From NCBI GenBank assembly GCA_015063385.1, contig SVUG01000002.1:80888-144887 (forward strand): DNA of 64,000 nt, read 5' to 3'. The stretch's first letter is position 1; every line of letters begins with the position of its first letter. Below, piece by piece: positions 55,105-63,715 of this stretch. Made by a program: the position numbers and the translations under genes. Origin of the DNA: Oscillospiraceae bacterium (GTDB lineage: Bacteria > Bacillota > Clostridia > Oscillospirales > CAG-272). Under the pieces are notes generated by a model. That model was not told the origin of the DNA, ran no database searches, and saw only the letters and a program-made list of their open reading frames with translations.

Positions 55105-55851
55105 ATGAGTACAATTCTTGCAAGCGTCGGCGGTATGCCGATAACCGACGAGGACGTAAACAACTTCCTGCGTGAGCTCGGCCCAAGAGCGCAGAGCTAT
55201 ATGAGCCCCGAGGGCAGAAAGGTAATTCTTAATCAGCTTATAGCAAGCAAGCTTCTCCTGCTTGATGCAAAGAGAAATCTTCTTGAGGCAGAGCCTGCAT
55301 TCAAGGCAGAGCTTGCGCGCCTTAAGGACAGTCTGCTCACAAGCTACGCTACCGAAAAGGCGATTTCCTCCGTAAGCGTCAGCGACAAGGAGGTTGAGGA
55401 CTACTACAATCAGAATAAGGAGCAATTCGTCACGGGCGAGAGCGTGAACGCGAGCCATATTCTCGTTGACAGTGAGGAAAAGGCTAATGAAATCCTCGCT
55501 AAAATCAACGCAGGTGAAATCTCCTTTGAGGATGCGGCTACAGAATATTCAAGCTGTCCCTCTAAGGATAACGGCGGAAATCTCGGTGATTTCGGCAGAG
55601 GTCAGATGGTGCCCGAGTTCGATACTGCGGTATTTGAAATGGCAGAGGGTGAAATCACGAGTGCGCCCGTAAAGACGCAGTTTGGCTATCACCTCATAAA
55701 GCTCAACTCCAAAAAGGAGTCGGAGGAAATGCCCCTTGCATCTATTTCTGCGGAAATCAAGGACGCGCTTCTTCAGGAAAAGCGCCGTGCGGCATACGAT
55801 TCTAAAATAAATCAGCTCAAAATACTCTACCCCGTTGACATAATGGCATGA
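55105..55851 (+). CDS. Cytosolic parvulin-type peptidyl-prolyl isomerase
   Basis: A 248-residue protein with a SurA-N-like helical domain (MPITDEDVNNFL, then VILNQLIASKLLLLDAKRN) and a rotamase domain (NASHILVDSEEKANEIL, DNGGNLGDFGRGQMVPEFD, TQFGYHLIKL). There is no signal peptide or lipobox, so unlike PrsA it should stay in the cytoplasm as a folding helper. It overlaps ylmH by four bases. Confidence 0.9.
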   Translation: MSTILASVGGMPITDEDVNNFLRELGPRAQSYMSPEGRKVILNQLIASKLLLLDAKRNLLEAEPAFKAELARLKDSLLTSYATEKAISSVSVSDKEVEDYYNQNKEQFVTGESVNASHILVDSEEKANEILAKINAGEISFEDAATEYSSCPSKDNGGNLGDFGRGQMVPEFDTAVFEMAEGEITSAPVKTQFGYHLIKLNSKKESEEMPLASISAEIKDALLQEKRRAAYDSKINQLKILYPVDIMA

Positions 55852-56606
55852 CCGACGAAAGGGAGCTTTTAAAAAAGCGCTTTACAGAGCTGGCAAAGCG
55901 AGCGTATAATTCGGGAATCTTCACCTTTACGAGCTTTCTCGGTTTATCCGAGCAGGCGGTGTTTTCCGAGGTGAAAAGGTCGCTCGGCTCTATCCCCTAC
56001 ACTGCCTTCGGCGGAGCACATGGCTGTGAGAGGGTGGTTATCCGCTTCGGCTCTGAGGAGGACGCGGGATTCGAGATGCCCTTTCCCATTTCGGTGATAA
56101 AGGCAGAGCCTGCCAGCCAGAAATACGCAGACAAGCTCACGCACCGTGACTTTCTCGGCGCTATTCTGAATCTCGGAATTGAGCGTGAGATGCTTGGCGA
56201 CATCGTGATAATCGACAACGTGGGATATATTTTTGCGCTGGACTCTATCGCTGATTATATCGCCGAAAATCTCATTCGCGTAAAGCACACGGATATAAGG
56301 CGCGAAATCGTCTATTCTCTGCCCGAGGGCGAGCTTTTCAAGACCGAGAGGCGCACCGTACAGGTCTCCGGCGAGCGTCTTGACGCTATTGTGGCAAGGG
56401 TGTTTTCCCTCTCGCGCGACGACGCGCAGTCGCTCTTCAAAAAGCGGCTCGTTTTCGCCTCCGGCAAACAAATCGAGAGCGCCTCGTACACCCCGAAAGC
56501 CGACGAGGTTGTCAGCGTGCGCGGTCACGGAAGATTTATTTACCGCGGCTTTGCTTCAAACACCCGTAAGGGCAAAATGAATATTGAAATTGACGTTTAC
56601 GTATAA
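55848..56606 (+). CDS. ylmH: S4-domain RNA-binding protein YlmH (RqcP2)
   Basis: A 252-residue protein. The N-terminal two-thirds match YlmH (GGAHGCERVVIRFG, then LTHRDFLGAILNLGIERE and LGDIVI), and the S4 domain is C-terminal (VSGERLDAIVARVFSLSRDDAQ, quoted in part). YlmH acts on stalled 50S-peptidyl-tRNA in ribosome quality control, and often sits in the division cluster; here it is with rsmF and a parvulin. Confidence 0.92.
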   Translation: MTDERELLKKRFTELAKRAYNSGIFTFTSFLGLSEQAVFSEVKRSLGSIPYTAFGGAHGCERVVIRFGSEEDAGFEMPFPISVIKAEPASQKYADKLTHRDFLGAILNLGIEREMLGDIVIIDNVGYIFALDSIADYIAENLIRVKHTDIRREIVYSLPEGELFKTERRTVQVSGERLDAIVARVFSLSRDDAQSLFKKRLVFASGKQIESASYTPKADEVVSVRGHGRFIYRGFASNTRKGKMNIEIDVYV

Positions 56607-56635
56607 AAGAGTCGGAATTTCCGACTCTTTTTCTT
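56605..56635 (+). terminator. Terminator after ylmH
   Basis: AAAGAGTCGGAA pairs with TTCCGACTCTTT, then TTCTTTATTT. Confidence 0.88.
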
Positions 56636-56677
56636 TATTTTTAAAAATTACCATACCCATTATTTTTTATTATTTTA

Positions 56678-56706
56678 TTGACAAAGCTGTTGCGTTGTGA
56701 TACAAT
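56678..56706 (+). promoter_or_regulatory. Promoter of the metY-metA operon
   Basis: TTGACA (56678-56683), 17-base spacer ending TGA, TACAAT (56701-56706). No S-box, T-box or other methionine riboswitch fits in the 36 bases between -10 and start. Confidence 0.85.
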
Positions 56707-56741
56707 TTATAAGATAATAACCGATTTTTACGGAGGCAATT

Positions 56742-58028
56742 ATGGATAAAAAGTTGAGAATTGAAACAAGGTGCGTTCAGGGCGGATACACTCCCGGAAA
56801 CGGTGAACCAAGACAGATTCCGATTATTCAAAGCACCACATTTAAATATTCTACGAGCGAGGATATGGGAAAGCTCTTTGACCTTGAGGCGTCGGGCTAC
56901 TTCTATTCCAGACTCCAGAACCCTACCTGTGACACCGTGGCAGCACGCATCTGCGCTCTTGAGGGCGGCAGCGCGGCTATGCTCACCTCCTCCGGTCAGG
57001 CGGCTAACTTCTTTGCAGTATTCAATATTGCTTCAAACGGTGACCACGTAGTTGCATCCAGCGCAATTTACGGCGGCACTTACAATCTCTTTGCCGTCAC
57101 TATGAAGCGTATGGGCGTTGATTTCACCTTCGTTGCTCCCAACTGCACTGAGGACGAGCTTCGCGCGGCTATCCGTCCGAACACCAAGGCGGTATTCGGA
57201 GAGACTATTGCCAACCCTGCTCTTGCGGTGCTGGACATTGAGCTTTACGCTCGCGTGGCACACGAAAACGGACTTCCGCTTATAATAGACAATACCTTTG
57301 CTACTCCCGTGAACTGCCGTCCGTTCGAGTGGGGCGCTGACATCGTCACTCATTCGACCACCAAGTATATGGACGGTCACGGCTCGGCAGTCGGCGGCTG
57401 CATCGTTGATGCGGGCAAATTCGACTGGGCGGCATCGGGCAAGTTCGACTGCCTCTGCACTCCCGACGAGAGCTATCACGGAGTAAATTACTACGAGAGA
57501 TTCGGCAAGGAGGGCGCGTTTATCACCAAGGCGACCGCACAGCTGATGCGTGACTTCGGTTGCACTCAGTCGCCTCAGTCGGCGTTCCTGCTCGGACTCG
57601 GACTTGAGTCGCTTCACGTGCGTATGCAGCGCCACTGCGAAAACGCTATGGCGGTTGCAAAGTTCCTTAAATCTCACAAGAACGTCACATGGGTAAGATA
57701 CCCCGACCTTGAGGGTGACGAATACTACGAGCTTGCAAAGAAATATCTTCCGAATGGCTCGTGCGGTGTCGTCAGCTTTGGCGTCAAGGGCGGCAGAGCG
57801 GCTGCTGAAAAGTTTATGAAGAATATGAAGCTCGGCGCGATTGAAACCCACGTTGCCGATGCGCGTACCTGCTGTCTGCACCCTGCAAGCGCAACTCACC
57901 GTCAGATGAACGACGACGAGCTTCGTGCGGCCGGCGTGTCCCCCGACCTTATCCGCTATTCCTGCGGAATCGAAAGTGCGGAGGATCTTATCGAGGATCT
58001 TGCCGAGGCGCTTGCATCTATTGACTAA
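56742..58028 (+). CDS. metY: O-acetylhomoserine sulfhydrylase (aminocarboxypropyltransferase)
   Basis: A 428-residue PLP enzyme of the Cys/Met metabolism family. The PLP Lys is in HSTTKYMDGHGSAVGG. IIDNTFATPVNCRPFEWGAD (length 20) is the cofactor-Asp region, and YSRLQNPTCDTVAARI the N-terminal signature. The length exceeds that of cystathionine synthases and fits MetY. With MetA it makes homocysteine directly from O-acetylhomoserine and sulfide. Confidence 0.94.
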   Translation: MDKKLRIETRCVQGGYTPGNGEPRQIPIIQSTTFKYSTSEDMGKLFDLEASGYFYSRLQNPTCDTVAARICALEGGSAAMLTSSGQAANFFAVFNIASNGDHVVASSAIYGGTYNLFAVTMKRMGVDFTFVAPNCTEDELRAAIRPNTKAVFGETIANPALAVLDIELYARVAHENGLPLIIDNTFATPVNCRPFEWGADIVTHSTTKYMDGHGSAVGGCIVDAGKFDWAASGKFDCLCTPDESYHGVNYYERFGKEGAFITKATAQLMRDFGCTQSPQSAFLLGLGLESLHVRMQRHCENAMAVAKFLKSHKNVTWVRYPDLEGDEYYELAKKYLPNGSCGVVSFGVKGGRAAAEKFMKNMKLGAIETHVADARTCCLHPASATHRQMNDDELRAAGVSPDLIRYSCGIESAEDLIEDLAEALASID

Positions 58029-58068
58029 TTATTTATACTGATTATTAATTTAGAAAGGTATCGACTAA

Positions 58069-58992
58069 ATGCCGATTAAAATACCAAACGAGCTTCCGGC
58101 GGTCAAGACGCTGGAAAACGAGAATATCTTCGTTATGACCGAAAACCGTGCAATTACGCAGGATATCCGTCCCCTGAAGATACTTATTCTTAACCTGATG
58201 CCGACGAAAATCGACACCGAAACCCAGCTCTCGCGTCTGCTCGGAAACACACCGCTTCAGGTCGAGATTGAGCTTATCCGCACGAGCACGCATAAATCGA
58301 AAAATACCAAGGAGGAGCACCTGCTCGCCTTCTACAAGGAGTTCTCCGACGTCAAGGAAAACTACTACGACGGTATGATTATCACCGGCGCTCCCGTTGA
58401 AAAAATGGAGTTCGAGGAAGTTGACTACTGGGCGGAGCTGTGCGAGATTATGGAGTGGTCCAAGTCTCACGTACACTCCACGCTTCACATCTGCTGGGGC
58501 GCACAGGCAGGACTTTACTACCATTTCGGCATTAAGAAATATATGCTTGAAGAAAAGCTCTCGGGTGTTTACGCGCATAAGGTTGATTACAAGCGCTCGA
58601 TTCTTTTCCGCGGCTTTGACGACGTGTTCTACGTCCCCCACTCTCGCTATACTACCGTGAAGCGTGAGGAAATTGAGGCGACCAAGGGACTGAAAATTCT
58701 CTCCTCGAGCGATAAGGCGGGGGTTTACACCGTCACGACTCCAAGCGGCAAGCAGATTTTCGTCACAGGTCACTCCGAGTACGACGCAGACACTCTGAAC
58801 AAGGAATATACTCGCGACAAGGCTGCAGGTCTTAATCCGAGCGTGCCTGAAAACTATTTCCCCGGCGACGACGACTCAAAGCCACCGATGATTACCTGGC
58901 GCGCTCACGCGACGCTGCTGTTCACCAACTGGCTGAACTATTTCGTATATCAGACGACGCCGTACGATATTATGGAAATCGGAAACAAATAA
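58069..58992 (+). CDS. metA: Homoserine O-acetyltransferase, MetA type
   Basis: A 307-residue acyltransferase with a glutamine-amidotransferase-like fold. The catalytic triad is visible: Cys142 in HICWGAQAG, His235 and Glu237 in TGHSEYD. Residue 111 is Glu (GAPVE), which in the literature on MetA specificity marks acetyl-CoA rather than succinyl-CoA use, consistent with metY next to it. It is followed by a strong terminator. Confidence 0.95.
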   Translation: MPIKIPNELPAVKTLENENIFVMTENRAITQDIRPLKILILNLMPTKIDTETQLSRLLGNTPLQVEIELIRTSTHKSKNTKEEHLLAFYKEFSDVKENYYDGMIITGAPVEKMEFEEVDYWAELCEIMEWSKSHVHSTLHICWGAQAGLYYHFGIKKYMLEEKLSGVYAHKVDYKRSILFRGFDDVFYVPHSRYTTVKREEIEATKGLKILSSSDKAGVYTVTTPSGKQIFVTGHSEYDADTLNKEYTRDKAAGLNPSVPENYFPGDDDSKPPMITWRAHATLLFTNWLNYFVYQTTPYDIMEIGNK

Positions 58993-58998
58993 AAATAG

Positions 58999-59029
58999 AG
59001 AGCAAAGCGGTTGTCGCTTTGCTCTTTTT
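58999..59029 (+). terminator. Terminator of metY-metA
   Basis: AGAGCAAAGCG-gttgt-CGCTTTGCTCT followed by TTTTT. Confidence 0.9.
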
Positions 59030-59072
59030 ATATAAAATTGCGTGTATTTGTAAAATAAAGTTTGCAAAAACC

Positions 59073-59108
59073 AACAAAGAGCGTGCTTCGGCACGCTCTT
59101 TGTTTTTT
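59073..59108. terminator. Terminator with TTCG tetraloop
   Basis: A 14-bp stem (AACAAAGAGCGTGC with GCACGCTCTTTGTT) has a TTCG loop and a T-run on the plus side. On the minus strand TTTTTGC follows slightly later, so it can serve the CarD-like gene. Confidence 0.88.
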
Positions 59109-59123
59109 ATTTGCTTTGAAAAA

Positions 59124-59630
59124 TCACGCCTTAATTTTCGCCTCAACAAGCTTCGCAGATTCCTCCTCCGGAATACCCAGCACTAATGATAGCTCAGTTG
59201 AAATAAGCTTCTGTGCCCTCTGACTGACGGTCTCATCGGAGAGATAATTCTTTTTGCCCGACTCCTCGCGGCGCAACCCACTCTCGTATATGGCGCGTAT
59301 CATCGCAAAGATTTTCGACCTGTCGCCCGACTCGATAATGCGCTTAAAATACTCGGTTCGTGCGCGGCTATTATCGCTCCATTCTATCTGCGCGGTGTCA
59401 ATGGGAGAGGAAAGAAGCGATTCGGCCTCGCTCCTCGTAAGAATGGGATGCATAAGTGAGGTAAGCCTCTCGTTATCGGTAGGAACGAAAACAAGCGACT
59501 CGGAGCGGCCGTTAGCCGCACGCAGAACGTAATAGCTACGCGCAAGGTCGCCCACCTGCTCCTCGCGTATATCTACGACGCTCATAACGCCGTTCGAACC
59601 GTATATAAGGTTATCTCCAATCTTATGCAT
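59124..59630 (-). CDS. CarD/CdnL-like transcriptional regulator
   Basis: A 168-residue protein with an N-terminal CarD_CdnL_TRCF RNA-polymerase interacting domain (KIGDNLIYGSNGVMSVVDI, then YYVLRAANGRSESLVFVPTD) and a helical C-terminus. Such proteins bind the RNAP beta subunit and stabilise open complexes. The C-terminal helices are somewhat unlike M. tuberculosis CarD. The gene is alone between two terminators or promoter regions. Confidence 0.85.
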   Translation of the reverse strand: MHKIGDNLIYGSNGVMSVVDIREEQVGDLARSYYVLRAANGRSESLVFVPTDNERLTSLMHPILTRSEAESLLSSPIDTAQIEWSDNSRARTEYFKRIIESGDRSKIFAMIRAIYESGLRREESGKKNYLSDETVSQRAQKLISTELSLVLGIPEEESAKLVEAKIKA

Positions 59631-59661
59631 AGACCGTTCTCCAAAGAATTTCTTTTATATT

Positions 59662-59691
59662 ATTTTACCATAAATTAGGTAAAAAATGCAA
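59662..59691 (-). promoter_or_regulatory. Promoter of the CarD-like gene
   Basis: On the minus strand TTGCAT (59691-59686), 18-base spacer ending TGG, TAAAAT (59667-59662). Confidence 0.6.
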
Positions 59692-59752
59692 GGGACAAAT
59701 TGCACAAATATTTTTTTGTCCGTCTTTTAGTCATCGGCACGACGTCTTAAAA

Positions 59753-62200
59753 TTATTCTACAGAGATAACCTTATAGCCTGCCGCCTCGACCGTGGATAT
59801 GAGAAGCTGCTTATCGCACTCACCCAAGGGAGTCACTATCGCACTGCCGTCCTTGTGGCTAACCTCGGCAAGCTCAACGCAGGAAAGAGCAGAAAGTGCA
59901 TCGCGTACTCTTGCCTCGCAGTGAGGACACATCATCCCCTCGATTTTCATTGTAATTTTCACGTTTTTATCCTCTTTTTTCGTTTTTTCCTTTGTTTTGT
60001 TATACTTTTTTGCAAATCCGTTAAGCCTTAGCGCATTCATAACCACAGAGAAGCTTGAAAGACTCATTGCCGCTGCACCGAACATCGGCGCAAGCTCAAG
60101 CCCGAAAAGTCCTGCCGCAAGCGGAATTCCAATCATATTATAAATAAACGCCCAACCAAGATTCTGCCTTATATTTGTAAGAACTGCCCTGCCAAGCCTG
60201 ACAGCGCGCGCGACGTCAGAGAGAGAATCACGCATGAGAACGACGCTTGCCGATTCGATAGCAATATCCGTGCCGCCGCCGATAGCCATTCCTACGTCGG
60301 CAGAGGTGAGAGCAGGCGCATCGTTGATGCCGTCGCCAACCATAATCACACCGCCCGCGGCAGAAATCTCCTTGACCGTGAGCGCCTTGCCGTCGGGCAT
60401 AAGCTCCGCCATCACCTCGTCAACGCCCGCCAAGGCACCGATTGCCTCGGCAGTACGCTTGTTATCACCCGTAAGCATAACGACGCGCATACCCATTTTC
60501 TTCATATCTGCAATCGCCTCGGCACTGTCTTTGCGTATAGCATCAGCAACGGCAATAATTCCTATAAGAGTGCCGTCACGAGTGAAAAGAAGCGGAGTTT
60601 TGCCCTCGCCTGCAAGCCTCTCGTAATCCGACTTTACCTCTTCGGTATCCGTCAGGGTGGAAATAAATTTGAGATTACCGCCGTACATCTCCTTGCCGTC
60701 AACGACTGCTCTGACACCGTTTCCTGCAAGAGCCTCAAAATCGGAGACGGTAATGCCCGTCTCTTTACCGTCAGAATATTTACATACCGCGAGTGCTGTC
60801 GGATGCTCGCTTGATGACTCCAAAGCCGCTGCGAGTGAAATAAGCTCGTCAGCACTTACAGAAACAGGAATAATATCGGTCACCTCGGGCTCGCCCTTGG
60901 TTATCGTGCCCGTCTTGTCCAGCACCACCGTGCGCGCTCTGCCCGTAAGCTCAAGAGCCTCGGCATTTTTAAACAGTACGCCAAGCCTTGCGCCAACTCC
61001 GCTGCCTACCATAATGGCAACGGGAGTAGCAAGTCCAAGAGCGCAGGGACAGCTTATGACGAGAACCGAAATCGCACGCTCAAGCGCGTGAGGGAAATTG
61101 CCGTCGACAAGCATCCAAGCCGTAAGAGTAATGAGCGATACCGCCAACACGAAGGGGACGAAAATTCCCGAAACCTTGTCTGCGGTTTTTGCTATCGGTG
61201 CTTTGGTGGAGGAGGCGTCCTCGACCATTTTAATCACCCTTGCCATAGCCGTATCCGCGCCAACTCGCTCGGCACGGCATTTTATAAATCCTGTAGTGTT
61301 CAGCGTCGCGGCAAGAACCTCGTCACCCACCTGCTTATACGCAGGAATGGACTCACCCGTAAGCGCCGACTCGTTAATGCCCGACGCGCCCTCTATAATT
61401 ACGCCATCGGTGGGAATAGCCTCGCCCGGTCTTACAACAAATATATCACCGACCGTAATATCCTCGACGGCTATTCTGACCTCTTTGCCGTCACGGATAA
61501 CCGTTGCGGTTTTGGGAGAGAGGTCGATAAGGCTCTTTATCGCGTCCGTGGTCTTGCCCTTGGCGCGCGCCTCAAGCATTTTGCCAACCGTAATAAGAGT
61601 GACAATCATAGCCGCAGACTCAAAATGCAGTCCGTGCAAAAGCTCGTGGGAATCGCCCTCTATAAAAATTCTGACCGTCAGATAGACGCTGTAAGCAAAC
61701 GAAATACCCGAACCCAGAGATACGAGAGTATCCATATTCGGTGACAGGTTAAAAACAGCGCGAGTGCCGCTGATAAAGAAGCGGCGATTTATTATCAGAA
61801 TTGCAAGAGAGATAGCGAGCTGAAGTGATGCTATAATCTCACCGCCGGTCATAAATGACGGCAGGGGCAAACCGAGCATCATGTGTCCCATTGACAAATA
61901 CATCAGCAAAATAAGCAGCGCTGCCGACGATATAAGTCTTTTTAAAGTGTGCTTATATTCGCTATTTTGACTATTATTGTTTACATTATTTGTATTTTCC
62001 GCGCTTTGCAGCTCGGCACCGTAGCCTGCCGCCTGCACTGCAGATACGACAGTTTGTTCATCGACCTCGCCCTCGACCTGCATCACGCCCGTAAGCAAAT
62101 TCACCGAGCAGTTATCAACTCCCTCAAGCTTACTTACCGCGCCCTCTACCCTTGCCGAGCAGGCGGCGCAGCTCATTCCGCTTACCTTATAGCTTTTCAA
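59753..62200 (-). CDS. copA: Copper-translocating P1B-type ATPase with HMA domains at both ends
   Basis: An 815-residue heavy-metal pump. The N-terminal HMA domain has GMSCAACSARVEG. The membrane metal site is ISCPCALGLATP (CPC). The phosphorylation motif is VLDKTGTITKGE, followed by GDGINDAPAL. A second HMA domain is fused after a charged linker at the C-terminus (GMMCPHCEARVRD, near residue 755). This is unusual, as CopZ is normally separate or N-terminal. It starts with TTG six bases after GGAGGTG. Confidence 0.94.
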   Translation of the reverse strand: MKSYKVSGMSCAACSARVEGAVSKLEGVDNCSVNLLTGVMQVEGEVDEQTVVSAVQAAGYGAELQSAENTNNVNNNSQNSEYKHTLKRLISSAALLILLMYLSMGHMMLGLPLPSFMTGGEIIASLQLAISLAILIINRRFFISGTRAVFNLSPNMDTLVSLGSGISFAYSVYLTVRIFIEGDSHELLHGLHFESAAMIVTLITVGKMLEARAKGKTTDAIKSLIDLSPKTATVIRDGKEVRIAVEDITVGDIFVVRPGEAIPTDGVIIEGASGINESALTGESIPAYKQVGDEVLAATLNTTGFIKCRAERVGADTAMARVIKMVEDASSTKAPIAKTADKVSGIFVPFVLAVSLITLTAWMLVDGNFPHALERAISVLVISCPCALGLATPVAIMVGSGVGARLGVLFKNAEALELTGRARTVVLDKTGTITKGEPEVTDIIPVSVSADELISLAAALESSSEHPTALAVCKYSDGKETGITVSDFEALAGNGVRAVVDGKEMYGGNLKFISTLTDTEEVKSDYERLAGEGKTPLLFTRDGTLIGIIAVADAIRKDSAEAIADMKKMGMRVVMLTGDNKRTAEAIGALAGVDEVMAELMPDGKALTVKEISAAGGVIMVGDGINDAPALTSADVGMAIGGGTDIAIESASVVLMRDSLSDVARAVRLGRAVLTNIRQNLGWAFIYNMIGIPLAAGLFGLELAPMFGAAAMSLSSFSVVMNALRLNGFAKKYNKTKEKTKKEDKNVKITMKIEGMMCPHCEARVRDALSALSCVELAEVSHKDGSAIVTPLGECDKQLLISTVEAAGYKVISVE

Positions 62201-62215
62201 TCAGCGCACCTCCAA

Positions 62216-63004
62216 TTAATCCGCAACGCCGGCAATAACTCCGACGCCACTGAGGATATATTTAGGTCTGTATGCAAAGTCATTGATGCTCTCAAGGGTA
62301 GAAACGCCGGAGAGGACAAGCACGGTGTCCATCTCGCTTTCAATACCTGCGATAATGTCGGTATCCATTCTGTCACCGATAATCACCGACTCCGAGCGCG
62401 ACGTACCAAGGCTCTTGAGCGCGTGGCGCATCATAAGAGGATTAGGCTTGCCAACGAAATAGGCGCGTCTGCCCGTCGTAAGCTCGATGGGGGATATAAG
62501 CGCGCGGCAGGCGGGAATAATGCCCTTCTCCGAGGGGTCTGTGAGGTCGGAGTTCGTGCCTATAAGCTTTGCTCCGTTCATAACGAGGCGCGACGCCTTT
62601 TCTATCTGATCGTAATTTAAAAATTTGCTCGAACCGAACACAACGTAATCGGGGTTGACGTCGTTCATGCTAAAGCCCGCCTCGTACATAGCGTAGGTCA
62701 GTCCGGGCTCGCCGATAACGTAGGCAGAACCGCCCTCGCACTGACTCTTGAGAAATGATGCGGTCGCCTGCGCGCTGGTGTAAAAATGGTCCTCGCTCAC
62801 GTGCAGTCCCATACGGGAGAGCTTCTGTGCAAGCTCACGCGGCGAGCGGCCCGAGCCGTTGGTGAGAAAGAGATATTTCTTGCCGTTTTTCTCTAGCCAA
62901 TCTATAAATTCCTTGACGTGCGGCAAAAGCTTATCGCCGTGATAAATCACGCCGTCCATATCGCATATAAATCCTTTTTTGTTTCTTAAATCCGCGTAAT
63001 TCAT
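62216..63004 (-). CDS. HAD-IIA family sugar-phosphate phosphatase (NagD-like)
   Basis: A 262-residue HAD hydrolase. The nucleophile motif is CDMDGVIYHGD (Asp at about residue 15-17), motif II is LFLTNGSGRS, and the C-terminal GKPNPLMM and GDRMDTDI carry the Lys and acidic residues. Substrate is not inferable; family members act on UMP, glycerol phosphate or sugar phosphates. It lies between the HD gene and copA with 12- and 15-base gaps. Confidence 0.88.
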   Translation of the reverse strand: MNYADLRNKKGFICDMDGVIYHGDKLLPHVKEFIDWLEKNGKKYLFLTNGSGRSPRELAQKLSRMGLHVSEDHFYTSAQATASFLKSQCEGGSAYVIGEPGLTYAMYEAGFSMNDVNPDYVVFGSSKFLNYDQIEKASRLVMNGAKLIGTNSDLTDPSEKGIIPACRALISPIELTTGRRAYFVGKPNPLMMRHALKSLGTSRSESVIIGDRMDTDIIAGIESEMDTVLVLSGVSTLESINDFAYRPKYILSGVGVIAGVAD

Positions 63005-63016
63005 TTTTAATATCCT

Positions 63017-63676
63017 TTATATGAAGTTTTGCTCGTTTATAGTAAGCTTAAAAGTGAGTCCAAGCCTTTCTGCCGCACGGCAGCATAGCGTCATTCTACC
63101 AAGAAATATTTCAAAATAATCCATAATTGAGCTGATGTCGGTGTCGATTTTCAGCGTCAGACGCACGGTTTTTGCCTCGGTATCAATATCAAGGCTTGAT
63201 TCAAATACTGAATAATTCACTCTGTCGTGAATGTCGAAGGTTGCAGGGTCGCTATTTCTTACTCTGCTGCGGCGAACGTCGGACTTGTCCGCGAGTATAA
63301 GCGCGGCTGCCACCTCGTTTACAGGTACTCCGTTGCCCTCGTCGTGATTGCCTATTGCAGTCACTATAGTTGCTATCTCCTCTGCCGTCATGCCCATATT
63401 GTCAAGTATTCTGAATGCCATCACCGCACCGCTTTGCGAATGCTCCGAACGGTTGACGAGATTTCCAATGTCGTGCAGATATCCTGCAATACGCGAAAGC
63501 TCCAGCGTGCGCTCGTCAAACCCGAGAATCTCAAGAATTCTTGCCGCTGTGGTAGAAACCATAGTGACGTGTGCGAAGCTATGCTCGGTGTATCCAAGGG
63601 AAAGAAGCGAATCGTCAGCCGCCTTTATGTATGCACGGATTGCCGAGTCGTTTTTAATGTCTTCAAATCTAACCAT
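63017..63676 (-). CDS. HD-domain phosphohydrolase
   Basis: A 219-residue protein. The HD motif is YLHDIGN, with His in HSFAH before it and NHDEG plus ADKSD after it, giving the usual metal-binding set. The C-terminal 70 residues are beta-rich and unlike typical HD enzymes (VRLTLKIDTDISSIMDYFEI). It is first in the minus-strand run with the HAD phosphatase and copA. AAGAGGT precedes the ATG. The upstream DNA is a repeat array. Confidence 0.85.
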   Translation of the reverse strand: MVRFEDIKNDSAIRAYIKAADDSLLSLGYTEHSFAHVTMVSTTAARILEILGFDERTLELSRIAGYLHDIGNLVNRSEHSQSGAVMAFRILDNMGMTAEEIATIVTAIGNHDEGNGVPVNEVAAALILADKSDVRRSRVRNSDPATFDIHDRVNYSVFESSLDIDTEAKTVRLTLKIDTDISSIMDYFEIFLGRMTLCCRAAERLGLTFKLTINEQNFI

Positions 63677-63715
63677 AATTGACCTCTTTACATTATTGTA
63701 ATATATATGTAGCTT

